A stretch of 56,027 bases of DNA from a virus (IMGVR_UViG_3300010316_000010:1-56027); one strand, 5' to 3'; positions 1 to 6,657 are shown, numbered from the stretch's first letter. Translations and numbers: made by a program. The notes: generated from the sequence alone by a model not told the origin.

Positions 1-56
1 AGTGCGGAAGCCTCTGCGGACAGGGCGGCGAAGTTCGGGCGGTAATGCTCCATCAT
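1..56 (-). CDS. Partial small CDS running off the left edge
   Basis: The minus strand begins with two ATG codons (MMEHYRPNF) three bases after the stop of the gene at 60-365 and stays open for 18 codons to the edge of the window. The tight spacing matches the early operons elsewhere here. Function cannot be judged. If the right end of the window (29-bp repeats) is joined to this edge, the reading frame continues into unnatural Cys/Trp-rich sequence, so the two ends are probably not directly contiguous. Confidence 0.45.
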   Translation of the reverse strand, partial: MMEHYRPNFAALSAEASA

Positions 57-59
57 CGG

Positions 60-365
60 TCAGCCCTCCAGTCCGGAGTACTGCACGAAGTGCTCGCGCA
101 GACTGACCATGATGCTGACCAGCTCCAGCGGATCGTCGCTGATCTCGCGTGCCATGACCTCGCGGCTAACCTTCAGGTCGTGCGCGGCCAGCGTCACCGT
201 GACGAAGGTCTCGGGATCGTCCAGGCTGGTGCGGAGTTCGTCCATCAAGCCCTGCGGCGTCAGCGGCCCCACGCTGTCAACGTGAAGCATGACGCCCTCG
301 TGCTCCAGCAGAGTCGCAGCGGCGTGGATCAGGCGCAGTTGCGCCGCGTTCAGTATGTTCGTCAT
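60..365 (-). CDS. Hypothetical protein, 101 aa
   Basis: Unrecognised soluble acidic protein starting MTNILNAAQ. I chose the internal ATG at 365 because it carries the leader AGCAACAAGGGTAGACACG seen before many early genes here, and because the candidate promoter at 418-447 leaves only that start downstream. Predicted mostly helical, no membrane segment, no cysteines. It lies between the putative small terminase and the left edge, so on a circular map it would be between the small and large terminase genes. Confidence 0.65.
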   Translation of the reverse strand: MTNILNAAQLRLIHAAATLLEHEGVMLHVDSVGPLTPQGLMDELRTSLDDPETFVTVTLAAHDLKVSREVMAREISDDPLELVSIMVSLREHFVQYSGLEG

Positions 366-417
366 CGTGTCTACCCTTGTTGCTATCGTGTCCGGCAACC
401 GCGCCGTCCATAGATAC

Positions 418-447
418 ACTATAGCACTTGGGCCTTGTCTTCCGCAA
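418..447 (-). promoter_or_regulatory. Candidate sigma70-type promoter
   Basis: Minus strand reads TTGCGG, an 18-base spacer, then TATAGT. The spacer (AAGACAAGGCCCAAGTGC) resembles the spacers of the candidate promoters at 5592-5621 and 6623-6652. It would drive the gene starting at 365. Confidence 0.5.
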
Positions 448-468
448 GCCTCTTTGTGCGCGAAGAGG

Positions 469-483
469 GTAACATAATGTTAC
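469..483. promoter_or_regulatory. 15-bp perfect palindrome, possible operator
   Basis: GTAACATAATGTTAC is a perfect palindrome about its central base. It lies about 20 bp upstream of the -35 of the candidate promoter at 418-447, where a dimeric repressor or activator could bind. No other exact copy was noticed. Confidence 0.35.
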
Positions 484-602
484 AGTGACTCCGTCGTCGC
501 CGGGCGGTCCGCGATTCGGCGAACAGGCGACGCGAGTTCCCCGACTCTGGGAGCGCCGGATTCGCGGAGCGACGTATGCGAATACGCGAGCGGAGGATCG
601 CG

Positions 603-650
603 CACCCCCTCCCGGTTTATCGTGCGCACCCCATCCCGGTTTATCGTTCC
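603..650. repeat. Two tandem 24-bp repeats at the 3' end of terS
   Basis: Two adjacent 24-bp units (603-626 and 627-650) share CACCCC(C/A)TCCCGGTTTATCG. A third copy, identical to the second over 24 bp, lies at 1147-1170 upstream of the same gene. The second unit overlaps the stop codon of the putative small terminase (641-643). Repeats around a small terminase gene fit a packaging (pac-like) site or regulator iterons; this role is inferred. Confidence 0.6.
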
Positions 651-1066
651 TCGCCCGTGGCCTTCTTCGCTCGGCTCGCGGCTTCCAGGAGTCCAAGAAG
701 ATTTCCCGCCAGGACCTTCTTCTGCTCCTCGTGCTCGAGGACGTCCGGCGAGTCCAGGATAGAGACCGCGGAGAGTTTCGGGCGAAGATAAGGAGCCGCG
801 TCGCTGTTGGCCTGTCTGCGGAGGGAGGGTTCGTTGCTGTAGTCCGAAGCCATGATCGCGAGCTCTACGACAGGATCGTACTCCTCGATCAGCGGCTGGA
901 TGCGGTCGAGTTCTCGCTCGTCGATCGGCAATCCGTGCTCCTCGAGATACCGCGCACGGATCTCGTCGCGTTTCAGCGAGGTGAAGTGGTGGACTGCGTC
1001 TTGGCTCGCGGCGCGAAGAGCAGTCTTCGAGCGAACACCATGTTGAGGTCTCATAGGGCTGTTCAT
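641..1066 (-). CDS. terS: Putative terminase small subunit
   Basis: A 141-residue protein that would recognise the phage DNA and hand it to the large terminase for packaging. The middle matches the layout of many phage small terminases: DPVVELAIMA, then LRRQANSDAAPYLRPKL, resembling the common DPxxFLL...LRxxAAxxAAPYxHPKL signature. The C-terminus is helical and charged. I chose the ATG at 1066 rather than an in-frame GTG two codons earlier. A promoter (1113-1141) lies just upstream and 24-bp repeats flank the gene. It is distant from terL on the linear map, but upstream of it by a few genes if the map is circular. Recognition is by motif only. Confidence 0.55.
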   Translation of the reverse strand: MNSPMRPQHGVRSKTALRAASQDAVHHFTSLKRDEIRARYLEEHGLPIDERELDRIQPLIEEYDPVVELAIMASDYSNEPSLRRQANSDAAPYLRPKLSAVSILDSPDVLEHEEQKKVLAGNLLGLLEAASRAKKATGEER

Positions 1067-1112
1067 TCGCACAATCTTTCACAAAATCTGACGAAGACGA
1101 TTCATGGAAATT

Positions 1113-1141
1113 ATTCTAACACGACCTTTAATCCCGCGCAA
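1113..1141 (-). promoter_or_regulatory. Promoter upstream of terS
   Basis: Minus strand TTGCGC, 17-base spacer, TAGAAT, about 45 bp before the terS start. The third 24-bp repeat (1147-1170) abuts the -35 region, a good position for a regulator. Confidence 0.55.
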
Positions 1142-1146
1142 GTACT

Positions 1147-1170
1147 CACCCCATCCCGGTTTATCGTTCC
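1147..1170. repeat. Third copy of the 24-bp terS-flanking repeat
   Basis: Identical over 24 bp to the unit at 627-650. It sits 5 bp upstream of the -35 hexamer at 1136-1141. Confidence 0.6.
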
Positions 1171-1332
1171 AGTTTGAGGAGCGGGGGGCTATTGTTCCCC
1201 TGCACCGAAACAATAATTGAGCACCGCAAAACCAATAACCGAACGTTTGATCTGTGCAAAAATGCGCAGTTTCGCACAAAATCCCCTCAAACACCTACTC
1301 GAGAGCACATCACAGTATTACTCTCCCCCGCT
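1171..1332. other. AT-rich gene-free stretch
   Basis: Together with the neighbouring element this makes about 460 bp without a convincing gene. It contains ACCAATAA near 1231 (the motif recurs near 1355 and twice near 24960) and a short symmetrical stretch GTGCAAAAATGCGC...GCAC around 1255-1280. The plus-strand open frame across it has no recognisable features and crosses the conserved non-coding element, so I do not call it a gene. Confidence 0.4.
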
Positions 1333-1458
1333 CACGCCACTTAGCAATAAAGAACCAATAACTCTTTTATCCATACGTTACAGTGACATAGACCTCAAGT
1401 TATTACTTTATCAGTTACATTTGGGGGTTTGGAACTTTTACAAACAGCGATGGGCGCG
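1333..1458 (+). repeat. Non-coding element, left copy (inverted partner at 24916-25042)
   Basis: Three blocks occur here and, in inverted orientation and the same order and spacing, at 24916-25042: CACGCCACTTAG (1333-1344), GTTACATTTGGGGGTTT (1414-1430) and ACAAAC...GATGGGCGCG (1440-1458). Total spans are 126 and 127 bp although the sequence between the blocks has diverged. TTATCCATA at 1367-1375 is one mismatch from a DnaA box. Candidate replication origin or regulatory region; function inferred. Confidence 0.65.
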
Positions 1459-1527
1459 TAGCGCATAGACAGGCTCACGCGTGAATGGGCGCGCGCGAAT
1501 ACATCAAGACCACCCCCGTGACAACCC

Positions 1528-1734
1528 CTAAACGTCATCCTCGAGCGGAACAAGGTCCAAGGAGCTCACCTTCCGCACCCTGCTACTCTTCTCGTCCCTC
1601 ACGTACCTGCCGTCAGGGTAGTGCTTCGTCACCCCCCCGAATATGTCCATCGCGACCAAGGACCCCGAACCCGGAGCGTCCCTACACAGAATTCGGACCT
1701 CCACACTCGGAGCTTTCCTGTACGCCACCCGCAT
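1528..1734 (-). CDS. Hypothetical protein, 68 aa
   Basis: Unrecognised small basic protein starting MRVAYRKAP, followed by a GGVTKHYPDGRYVRDEK segment that could form a beta hairpin. Upstream lies a sequence (1744-1779) repeated before the gene at 6855-7310, which supports a real, separately regulated gene. It is the last gene before the long non-coding region. Confidence 0.5.
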   Translation of the reverse strand: MRVAYRKAPSVEVRILCRDAPGSGSLVAMDIFGGVTKHYPDGRYVRDEKSSRVRKVSSLDLVPLEDDV

Positions 1735-1743
1735 TTAGCCACC

Positions 1744-1779
1744 TACACTCTCGCTTTGCCCTGCCAGCACCCTACCACC
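1744..1779 (-). repeat. Upstream element shared with 7340-7374
   Basis: About 36 bp, nearly identical to 7340-7374 (plus strand TACACTCTC..TTTGCCCT.CC.GCACC.TACCACC). Each copy lies shortly upstream of a minus-strand gene (starts 1734 and 7310). No sigma70 hexamers are obvious in it, so it may be an operator or an alternative promoter. Confidence 0.5.
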
Positions 1780-1872
1780 ACCAGCACCCCCAACTGAGAC
1801 CCCAGCCCCCCAGCCAGCGCCTCCTAGCCCCATCTGTGCACCCCCACCACCCACGCCCTAGCGGGGGACGCC
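1780..1872 (-). other. Strongly G-rich (minus strand) intergenic tract
   Basis: The plus strand is nearly pure C/A/T with runs of C; the minus strand carries many runs of three to six G separated by short spacers (GGGCGTGGGTGGTGGGGG is one). This is compatible with G-quadruplex formation in the transcript between the genes ending at 1873 and starting at 1734. Confidence 0.4.
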
Positions 1873-2553
1873 TCATGCCAGTAGCCTCGGGCCGCTGGCT
1901 CCGCTCACCCGCCCACCCAGATGGACCTTGTTCCCCGCAGCGATACCAGCCCGCGCACCTTCCCCTACGAGTTTAGACCCGCGACCCTTAGACGATGTCG
2001 TCTGCATATGTTCACCCATCCACGCTTGTACTTGCTGATACTCTTTCAAGAGCACGAGCCCAGTCCCCTCCACCTTCGCTTTAGACTCACTCGCTTCACG
2101 CATCTCGTACAGGCGTCCGGCGATACGTGTTCCGCAACCCCTCTCGAAAGCGAGCAGATATCGCCTATCTCCCCCCGCCTCCCGCCGCGCGGCCAGAGCC
2201 AAGCGCCGAACCTCGTCATCGAGGAACTGGATCATACTCGCTGCGACAGTCGCACCAGCCTCGCGACCGATGATGTCGTACCTGTTCACCGACCCGCCCT
2301 TGTAGAAGACGGCCTCGCAGCCGTAGAGGCGGGAACACTGGATTATGATCTGACGTCGCCACGGATCGATGTACTTCGGGTTGACCGTGTGCGGACCGAT
2401 AACCCCCCGCTCCTCCAGGACGGACTCGTCCAAGCCGTGCTCCTCCATCAATTTGCGGGCCTTCTCGGCACAGGTCAAGGCCTCAGCCTCGCCAGCCGCC
2501 GCGTCGCGGGCCTTAGCCATCAACTTCTTGATCTTGTCTGCGATGTCACTCAT
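1873..2553 (-). CDS. DUF2786-type protein, 226 aa
   Basis: The N-terminus (residues 1-42: KIKKLMAKA, GEAEALTCAEKARKLMEEHGL) is the DUF2786 signature found in many phage and bacterial proteins. The remainder (YGCEAVFYKGG, IIGREAGATVAASMIQFL) matches the region that normally follows it (DUF7168-like). Biochemical role unknown. The start carries the leader CAGCAACGAGGAGTATCAAG, and GTTCGTAAGTTAAAATG just upstream resembles the region before the gene at 15086-15511. The C-terminus is basic and Gly-rich. Confidence 0.8.
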   Translation of the reverse strand: MSDIADKIKKLMAKARDAAAGEAEALTCAEKARKLMEEHGLDESVLEERGVIGPHTVNPKYIDPWRRQIIIQCSRLYGCEAVFYKGGSVNRYDIIGREAGATVAASMIQFLDDEVRRLALAARREAGGDRRYLLAFERGCGTRIAGRLYEMREASESKAKVEGTGLVLLKEYQQVQAWMGEHMQTTSSKGRGSKLVGEGARAGIAAGNKVHLGGRVSGASGPRLLA

Positions 2554-2590
2554 CTTGATACTCCTCGTTGCTGTGTGAATACATTTTAAC

Positions 2591-2863
2591 TTACGAACGG
2601 TCTCGTAGACCAGCCTCCACCCCTCGGATCAGGCCCATCTTGCCGTACGAGTGAGCCAAGATACTCGCGTCTGTGATGTTCGCCCCACCCGCCGCCAGAT
2701 AGCCGACGAGGTAGAAGACTTCCTGCGCCGCCGCCGCTGCCGCGACGAGGCGCTCGTAGTCGTCCATCCCGTCTATCGCAGCCTGCGAGTGTATCTCCTG
2801 CATCGCAGCTCGCGCTATCGTCTGGCCCATCAACTCCGCTGCTCGGGCGTCCTCATGATTCAT
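2591..2863 (-). CDS. Hypothetical protein, 90 aa
   Basis: Unrecognised. Ala-rich helical protein (residues 40-60 AAAAAAQEVFYLVGYLAAGGAN are moderately hydrophobic but not a clear membrane helix). Its start overlaps the end of the upstream gene by 11 bases, indicating translational coupling in the small-gene operon. Confidence 0.65.
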   Translation of the reverse strand: MNHEDARAAELMGQTIARAAMQEIHSQAAIDGMDDYERLVAAAAAAQEVFYLVGYLAAGGANITDASILAHSYGKMGLIRGVEAGLRDRS

Positions 2864-3143
2864 CTAGTCGTCCTCTCATCAGTTTTCTCGCGGACCGCAC
2901 GATGCCTTGACGCCTGTTCTTGTCAGCATCTGGACCCATGAATATGGAGCGATCATGCGTGTCCAGCGCCACCAGTACAGACTCAATCACAACCATCTGC
3001 TCCTCGAGCACCTTTCTCTCATGCTCTGATGCACAGAACTTCGTGTACGTCTCCAGCACCAAGGCACACAGATTACCGTTCTTTTCGTGAAGAACCTCGA
3101 TCTGCGCCTGCAAATCCTCCACTATCTCAGGATACGTCGTCAC
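2853..3143 (-). CDS. Hypothetical protein, 96 aa
   Basis: Unrecognised, predicted coiled coil at residues 5-55 (IVEDLQAQIEVLHEKNGNL and following). I chose the GTG at 3143 because GGGAG lies seven bases upstream; the longer frame would overlap the preceding gene more deeply. The C-terminus is basic (NRRQGIVRSARKLMRGR), which may contact nucleic acid. Confidence 0.6.
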   Translation of the reverse strand: MTTYPEIVEDLQAQIEVLHEKNGNLCALVLETYTKFCASEHERKVLEEQMVVIESVLVALDTHDRSIFMGPDADKNRRQGIVRSARKLMRGRLDES

Positions 3144-3459
3144 GCTCAATCTCCCACACCCCGTAGCAGGCTCCGTCACCTTCGTGCGCACCTATCCACA
3201 ACCCTGCCGGAGCAAGGACCTCGCACCACCACCGCTCGTACTCCTCGAGCAGTTCAGCGAACTCGAGTTCGTCGACCTGCTCGGCCAGAGCCTCCTCAGC
3301 CTCGTGGTGGACGCCGGGACGGCGAGTCAGATACCCCCGCCCCAGCCCGACCAGACACCGCAACCTGAGCCGCGAACCGAGATGCCCCTCTGTGAGCACC
3401 CCCACCGCGATTTTGCCCTGAGGAAATACTTCCTCGCGCCGTGCACCACCTATCATCAT
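3127..3459 (-). CDS. Hypothetical protein, 110 aa
   Basis: Unrecognised. Basic N-terminal half and acidic helical centre (EAEEALAEQVDELEFAELLEE). Overlaps the upstream gene by ATGA, the usual coupling in this operon. Confidence 0.6.
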   Translation of the reverse strand: MMIGGARREEVFPQGKIAVGVLTEGHLGSRLRLRCLVGLGRGYLTRRPGVHHEAEEALAEQVDELEFAELLEEYERWWCEVLAPAGLWIGAHEGDGACYGVWEIERDDVS

Positions 3460-3674
3460 TTTTTCATCTCCTCAGCATCCCTCAGTGCGCTCAGCTTGTA
3501 CTGACACCAGTCGGGGGTCCACATGTCAGCGGGCAGCCGTAGAGTGCCGCTGTTCCAGAGGCAGGAGTTACCCAGCCGACCAGCACAGTCAAAGCGTCCG
3601 CTCTGGCACTTGGCGACCATCTCACCATCTCGCTCGATCACGACTGGTCCGAATGTCTTCTGATAATCACTCAT
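3456..3674 (-). CDS. Hypothetical protein, 72 aa
   Basis: Unrecognised small protein with four cysteines (C at about residues 23, 30, 38 and 58), so a metal-binding fold is possible but not shown. Its stop overlaps the next start by four bases and its start overlaps the upstream gene. Confidence 0.6.
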   Translation of the reverse strand: MSDYQKTFGPVVIERDGEMVAKCQSGRFDCAGRLGNSCLWNSGTLRLPADMWTPDWCQYKLSALRDAEEMKK

Positions 3675-3813
3675 TCTCTGTCTCCAGCTTCTTTATCTCT
3701 TGCTTCAGTTGCTCCACGTACTTCGGATCGCCGAGGTGCGGATACTTCGCCAGTACCTTCGGGTTCGTGCAGTCTGCGAGATCGCTTCGCAGTATCTTCA
3801 GCCTACCCGCCAT
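3667..3813 (-). CDS. Hypothetical protein, 48 aa
   Basis: Short protein starting MAGRLKILRSDL and ending in a charged helix (KYVEQLKQEIKKLETENE). I chose this ATG because the longer frame runs antisense-like through the upstream gene. Overlaps both neighbours by about 10 bases. Function unknown. Confidence 0.5.
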   Translation of the reverse strand: MAGRLKILRSDLADCTNPKVLAKYPHLGDPKYVEQLKQEIKKLETENE

Positions 3814-4057
3814 CGCCCCACTCCCCCAACTCAATACGTATCTTCCGCTCCAGCTCGGCCCAGCCGTCGAAAGCGTGGACCGTGTTCCTCGCAGCCTGAT
3901 CAGCCAGCTCGCGCAGGAACGCTGCGCGAGCATCAGGCATGACGACGATACTCAGCTGCTCGATACCCGTGAGTCGCTGATCACCCACAGTGACTTCTGC
4001 ACTGTGCGCGTCGCCGTCTGTGATCTTGATGTGAACGAGTTTCCCTGCTTCAGCCAT
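3803..4057 (-). CDS. Hypothetical protein, 84 aa
   Basis: Starts MAEAGKLVHIKITDGDA, predicted beta-rich then helical (AAFLRELADQAARNTV). Overlaps the upstream stop by eight bases. The longer in-frame extension is low-complexity Ser/Arg-rich and duplicates the coding space of the gene at 4050-4307, so I reject it. Confidence 0.6.
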   Translation of the reverse strand: MAEAGKLVHIKITDGDAHSAEVTVGDQRLTGIEQLSIVVMPDARAAFLRELADQAARNTVHAFDGWAELERKIRIELGEWGDGG

Positions 4058-4307
4058 TACTCCACTCCACGTTGTCGTCGTCGGACGCCTGCTCGGCCAC
4101 CAGTGCGGCGAGTTTCTCGCCGAACTTTTCTGCGAACTCTTCTTCACTGTACTCCTTATCTTCGTAGGAGATACCGCGAACCTCGACGTTCTCAGGCTCG
4201 TACCAGATGGGCGAGCGGGCGACACCGTAGTCGTTGCGGACCATCTCGGCGTCCATCTCCACGTAGAACTCCATCGTCACGCAGACTGTTCTCGTTGCTC
4301 TAGTCAT
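4050..4307 (-). CDS. Hypothetical protein, 85 aa
   Basis: Unrecognised acidic protein. Predicted N-terminal beta strands (RTVCVTMEFYVEMDAEMV) and an acidic helix (EEEFAEKFGEKLAALVAEQ). Stop and start overlap with both neighbours. Confidence 0.6.
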   Translation of the reverse strand: MTRATRTVCVTMEFYVEMDAEMVRNDYGVARSPIWYEPENVEVRGISYEDKEYSEEEFAEKFGEKLAALVAEQASDDDNVEWSNG

Positions 4308-4491
4308 TGCTCACCCTCACCCCCAGACGCTCGCACATGCGCCACATCGTTCCCACGTTGACGACGAGCTTCCTGCTCGCCGACGTGATGCTGCCGCACT
4401 CGTCCACCGCAGCCTGAAGCATTTCCTTCAGCTCGGTATCGTGTCGCGCTCTGAGGGCGGCGTACTCACCACCGCTGTTCTTCTGTTCCAT
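4300..4491 (-). CDS. Small Fis-type helix-turn-helix protein, 63 aa
   Basis: The C-terminal half (GSITSASRKLVVNVGTMWRM) fits a Fis/NtrC-type or homeodomain-like helix-turn-helix, with recognition helix GTMWRMCERLG. Likely a small DNA-binding regulator; target unknown. Its start overlaps the preceding gene by 26 bases. Confidence 0.55.
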   Translation of the reverse strand: MEQKNSGGEYAALRARHDTELKEMLQAAVDECGSITSASRKLVVNVGTMWRMCERLGVRVSND

Positions 4492-4663
4492 CTACCAGTC
4501 CTTTCTTTGTTCCACCCATAAGGATGTGCTTGATCTCACCGCCCGTCAGGCCGCACATGCCACCCAGAGTCAGCACGGTGATATTCGTCGTGTCGAAGAA
4601 GTCACGTATCTCCTCATCGGACCAGTCCCCCGCTCGGCGGGGGTCGCACCACTTCTCACCCAT
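4466..4663 (-). CDS. Small helical, possibly HTH, protein, 65 aa
   Basis: Segment ITVLTLGGMCGLTGGEIKHI has the rhythm of a helix-turn-helix (layered helices with a GGMCGLT turn), preceded by SDEEIRDFFDT. A DNA-binding role is plausible, not established. Confidence 0.5.
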   Translation of the reverse strand: MGEKWCDPRRAGDWSDEEIRDFFDTTNITVLTLGGMCGLTGGEIKHILMGGTKKGLVDGTEEQRW

Positions 4664-4880
4664 CTAGTCTCATCCTTGTCTCTGTTCCGAGCCAGCGACC
4701 CTCGCAGGTCCAGAAGCTCAGTTCGACCACTGTTCCGTCGTCGAAGAGTTCGCTGACTTTCTTGTCGCGCTCGCGCTTGGTCCGCATGTACCACAACTGA
4801 GCAAAGCTGCCGCCAGGACCACCACAGACCCCGAGGACGTAGGTCCCCGAAGCCTGTCGCCACGTCTGAGCCTCAGGCAC
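4656..4880 (-). CDS. Hypothetical protein, 74 aa
   Basis: Unrecognised, starts MPEAQTWRQASGTYVL, mixed beta pattern with a charged centre (RTKRERDKKVSELF). Overlaps both neighbours by eight bases. Confidence 0.55.
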   Translation of the reverse strand: MPEAQTWRQASGTYVLGVCGGPGGSFAQLWYMRTKRERDKKVSELFDDGTVVELSFWTCEGRWLGTETRMRLDG

Positions 4881-5097
4881 CGCGCTGCGCCCTCACCCAA
4901 GCGTCGAGATCAGCCACTGCTGCGTCAGCCTCGGTTCGCTTGTACGTCTTGCCGACGATGCGTCCCGCTGCTGCAAGAGCCTTGGTCATCGTCCAGCCAC
5001 GGTTCGGTCGCATACCGAGCTTCATCATCTTGATGCCGTGCTTGGTGGTGATCGCCTGAAATACGGTGACCTCTTCGATACCTGCGAAAGTCGTCAT
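4873..5097 (-). CDS. Hypothetical protein, 74 aa
   Basis: Unrecognised basic protein with two predicted helices (TMTKALAAAGRIVGK and ADAAVADLDAWVRAQ). It lies three bases after the next upstream stop. Confidence 0.6.
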   Translation of the reverse strand: MTTFAGIEEVTVFQAITTKHGIKMMKLGMRPNRGWTMTKALAAAGRIVGKTYKRTEADAAVADLDAWVRAQRGA

Positions 5098-5100
5098 GAT

Positions 5101-5289
5101 TTATCTCCTGACCTGTACAGTGAATTCCATGTTGTCGAGGATGTCTTCGACAGCTCGCTCGATCGCACCCTCACGCTCGAATTCTTCCAGCAACTTGCGC
5201 TCAACCATCTCACCGACTATCTCTTCCAAGTCGTCGGAGATGTACGTCAGCAAGGCTTTTGCGATAGCTTTCATCATATCTTCCATCAC
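5101..5289 (-). CDS. Hypothetical acidic helical protein, 62 aa
   Basis: Almost entirely predicted helix and strongly acidic (DDLEEIVGEMVERKLLEEF). Overlaps the upstream gene by ATGA. Unknown function; small acidic early proteins often act as host-protein inhibitors, which is speculation here. Confidence 0.6.
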   Translation of the reverse strand: MMEDMMKAIAKALLTYISDDLEEIVGEMVERKLLEEFEREGAIERAVEDILDNMEFTVQVRR

Positions 5290-5555
5290 ACCACCTCCGC
5301 GAGCAGTTCGCTCACCCAGTCAGGCACCCCTGTCGGCAACGTCTCCACAGCGTTCAGCCAGCCGCGAGCTTCGTCCAGGAACATCTCGTAGTGGTCGTCG
5401 TTCTCGATGAACTCTTCGCAGATGGTCAGCACTGCGCTCACGAGCGTCGTGTGCTCGTTGAAACTCCACCACCGCATATTCTCAGCGGTCGGGCGGGGCA
5501 TCCCGCAGTTTGAGCGGGCGAGCATCGCCGCTGCTACGAACTTGATATGATTCAT
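5286..5555 (-). CDS. Hypothetical protein, 89 aa
   Basis: Unrecognised; helical, aromatic-rich (MRWWSFNEH, DDHYEMFLDEARGWLNAV). Leader ACAACAACGGAGAATATC matches the early-gene leader, and a promoter candidate lies at 5592-5621, so this is the first gene of a transcription unit running left. Confidence 0.65.
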   Translation of the reverse strand: MNHIKFVAAAMLARSNCGMPRPTAENMRWWSFNEHTTLVSAVLTICEEFIENDDHYEMFLDEARGWLNAVETLPTGVPDWVSELLAEVV

Positions 5556-5591
5556 GATATTCTCCGTTGTTGTGTGCTACTGCGTAGAGCA

Positions 5592-5621
5592 AGCCTAACC
5601 TGCGACCCTTGTCAAGCGCAA
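5592..5621 (-). promoter_or_regulatory. Candidate promoter
   Basis: Minus strand TTGCGC, 18-base spacer TTGACAAGGGTCGCAGGT, TAGGCT. The promoter candidate at 6623-6652 has the same -10 and a spacer identical at most positions. It overlaps the end of the upstream gene by ten bases. Confidence 0.55.
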
Positions 5622-5848
5622 GTTCGTTTTATGTAGGGAAGATACGTTTTCACGCTGATCATGTGATGATTGCCCTCCTCGTCCTGACAGTGCAGAATCC
5701 CGTCCGCCTCCAGGTAGACGGGGTGGTTCTTGTACACGTAGACCGCACCGTCGTCTGCCTCCAGTCCGTTATTCTTCCACGCCTCTGCGGGTGTGGCGAA
5801 GTGGAACTCACCGTCCACGAGTGCCTGAACATAGTCGTTGATTGTCAT
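5612..5848 (-). CDS. Hypothetical protein, 78 aa
   Basis: Starts MTINDYVQALVDGEF. It has alternating beta-strand patterns (GAVYVYKNHPVYLEADG, HHMISVKTYLPY), compatible with a small beta-rich fold. Overlaps the upstream 55-residue gene by four bases. Confidence 0.6.
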   Translation of the reverse strand: MTINDYVQALVDGEFHFATPAEAWKNNGLEADDGAVYVYKNHPVYLEADGILHCQDEEGNHHMISVKTYLPYIKRTCA

Positions 5849-6012
5849 AGTCCCTCATCCAGTCTGTCTGCGGCGCGACGCAGCTTCGTCGCCCATTCCT
5901 TCATTGTCCATCTGCCAACGGAGCGGCGAGTCTCCATGTGCAGGTGAAGCGTACCGACCACCCCCGCCATTTCGGCGAGGGCTTCACGTATCCTCTGACC
6001 CGCTGTTCTCAC
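5845..6012 (-). CDS. Hypothetical protein, 55 aa (GTG start)
   Basis: A short frame that exactly fills the space between two neighbours, with GTGA overlap at its start and ATGA overlap at its end. It begins (M)RTAGQRIREALAEMAG and ends WATKLRRAADRLDEGL. Helical and basic, amphipathic. The exact coupling at both ends is the main support for its being real. Confidence 0.6.
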   Translation of the reverse strand: MRTAGQRIREALAEMAGVVGTLHLHMETRRSVGRWTMKEWATKLRRAADRLDEGL

Positions 6013-6359
6013 CGCAGAATCCGATAGAGGTGGTCAGCCTTGACCATACTTACCCCCGCCTGAACCTGCTCCAGCGTGAGGTTCGACTCAGTGTTCTCGC
6101 CGTCGTCGTCGCAGTCGCCCACGACGAGCGCGCGACCACAGATCAACTCAGGGTGATCGGGGGTCATTAAGAAGCCCTCGTGCTCTCTGAGAAGCCCCTC
6201 GTCGTCGCAGTAGATCACGTTCTTCTCGTCGTACTGCGCGATCGTCACGCAGCTACACTGGAGGAGTTCGTAGGAGCACTCGAGGAAGCCGCTGCCTGAG
6301 CGGGGGATATTGTGCTCGGTGACTTTGCCCGCGATCGGGTCGATCAGAAATACTTTCAT
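6009..6359 (-). CDS. Hypothetical protein, 116 aa (DUF3846-like layout)
   Basis: Begins MKVFLIDPIAGKVTEH. Further on it has NVIYCDDEGLL, GFLMTPDHPELICGRALVVG and DCDDDGE, an arrangement resembling the small DUF3846-type phage proteins (start, DEG, LICGRALVVG, acidic turn). Function unknown. One-base junction with the upstream gene. Confidence 0.6.
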   Translation of the reverse strand: MKVFLIDPIAGKVTEHNIPRSGSGFLECSYELLQCSCVTIAQYDEKNVIYCDDEGLLREHEGFLMTPDHPELICGRALVVGDCDDDGENTESNLTLEQVQAGVSMVKADHLYRILR

Positions 6360-6586
6360 CAGAACACCATCCAGTAGTTGTCTTCAGTCAAGGGATCTCC
6401 TGGCTCGCCGTTCACGTACCAGCCCTCCTCCTCGTTATCTACTGGGGAGGCCACGGGGGCCATCACTTCCACAGGGCAACCCATCGGGCCGTCCAGCACG
6501 TAGCGGAAACCTTCGTGTACGAAGTCGTCGTTCTCGCGGCAGCGCCGCTGCGCCTCAAGTGGTGATAAAGTCGGGGTCTTACTCAT
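6359..6586 (-). CDS. Hypothetical protein, 75 aa
   Basis: Unrecognised acidic protein starting MSKTPTLSPLEAQRR. First gene of a leftward unit: leader CAGCAAGGAGAACTATC before the ATG and promoter at 6623-6652. Confidence 0.65.
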   Translation of the reverse strand: MSKTPTLSPLEAQRRCRENDDFVHEGFRYVLDGPMGCPVEVMAPVASPVDNEEEGWYVNGEPGDPLTEDNYWMVF

Positions 6587-6622
6587 GATAGTTCTCCTTG
6601 CTGAGCACCGTTGCTCTGAGCA

Positions 6623-6652
6623 AGCCTACCATGCGGCCCTTGTCAAGGACAA
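6623..6652 (-). promoter_or_regulatory. Candidate promoter
   Basis: Minus strand TTGTCC, 18-base spacer TTGACAAGGGCCGCATGG, TAGGCT. The following TTGCTC also matches 5592-5621. It fills the only gap between 6587 and 6657. Confidence 0.6.
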
Positions 6653-6657
6653 GCCTC

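Noticed and set aside
485-1177. 230-codon plus-strand open frame over terS
   Set aside because: Arg/Ser-rich composition typical of the antisense of a GC-rich gene; no start signal, and it crosses repeats and the terS promoter.
1217-1468. 83-codon plus-strand frame in the long gap
   Set aside because: Spans the duplicated non-coding element and has no SD or recognisable domain.
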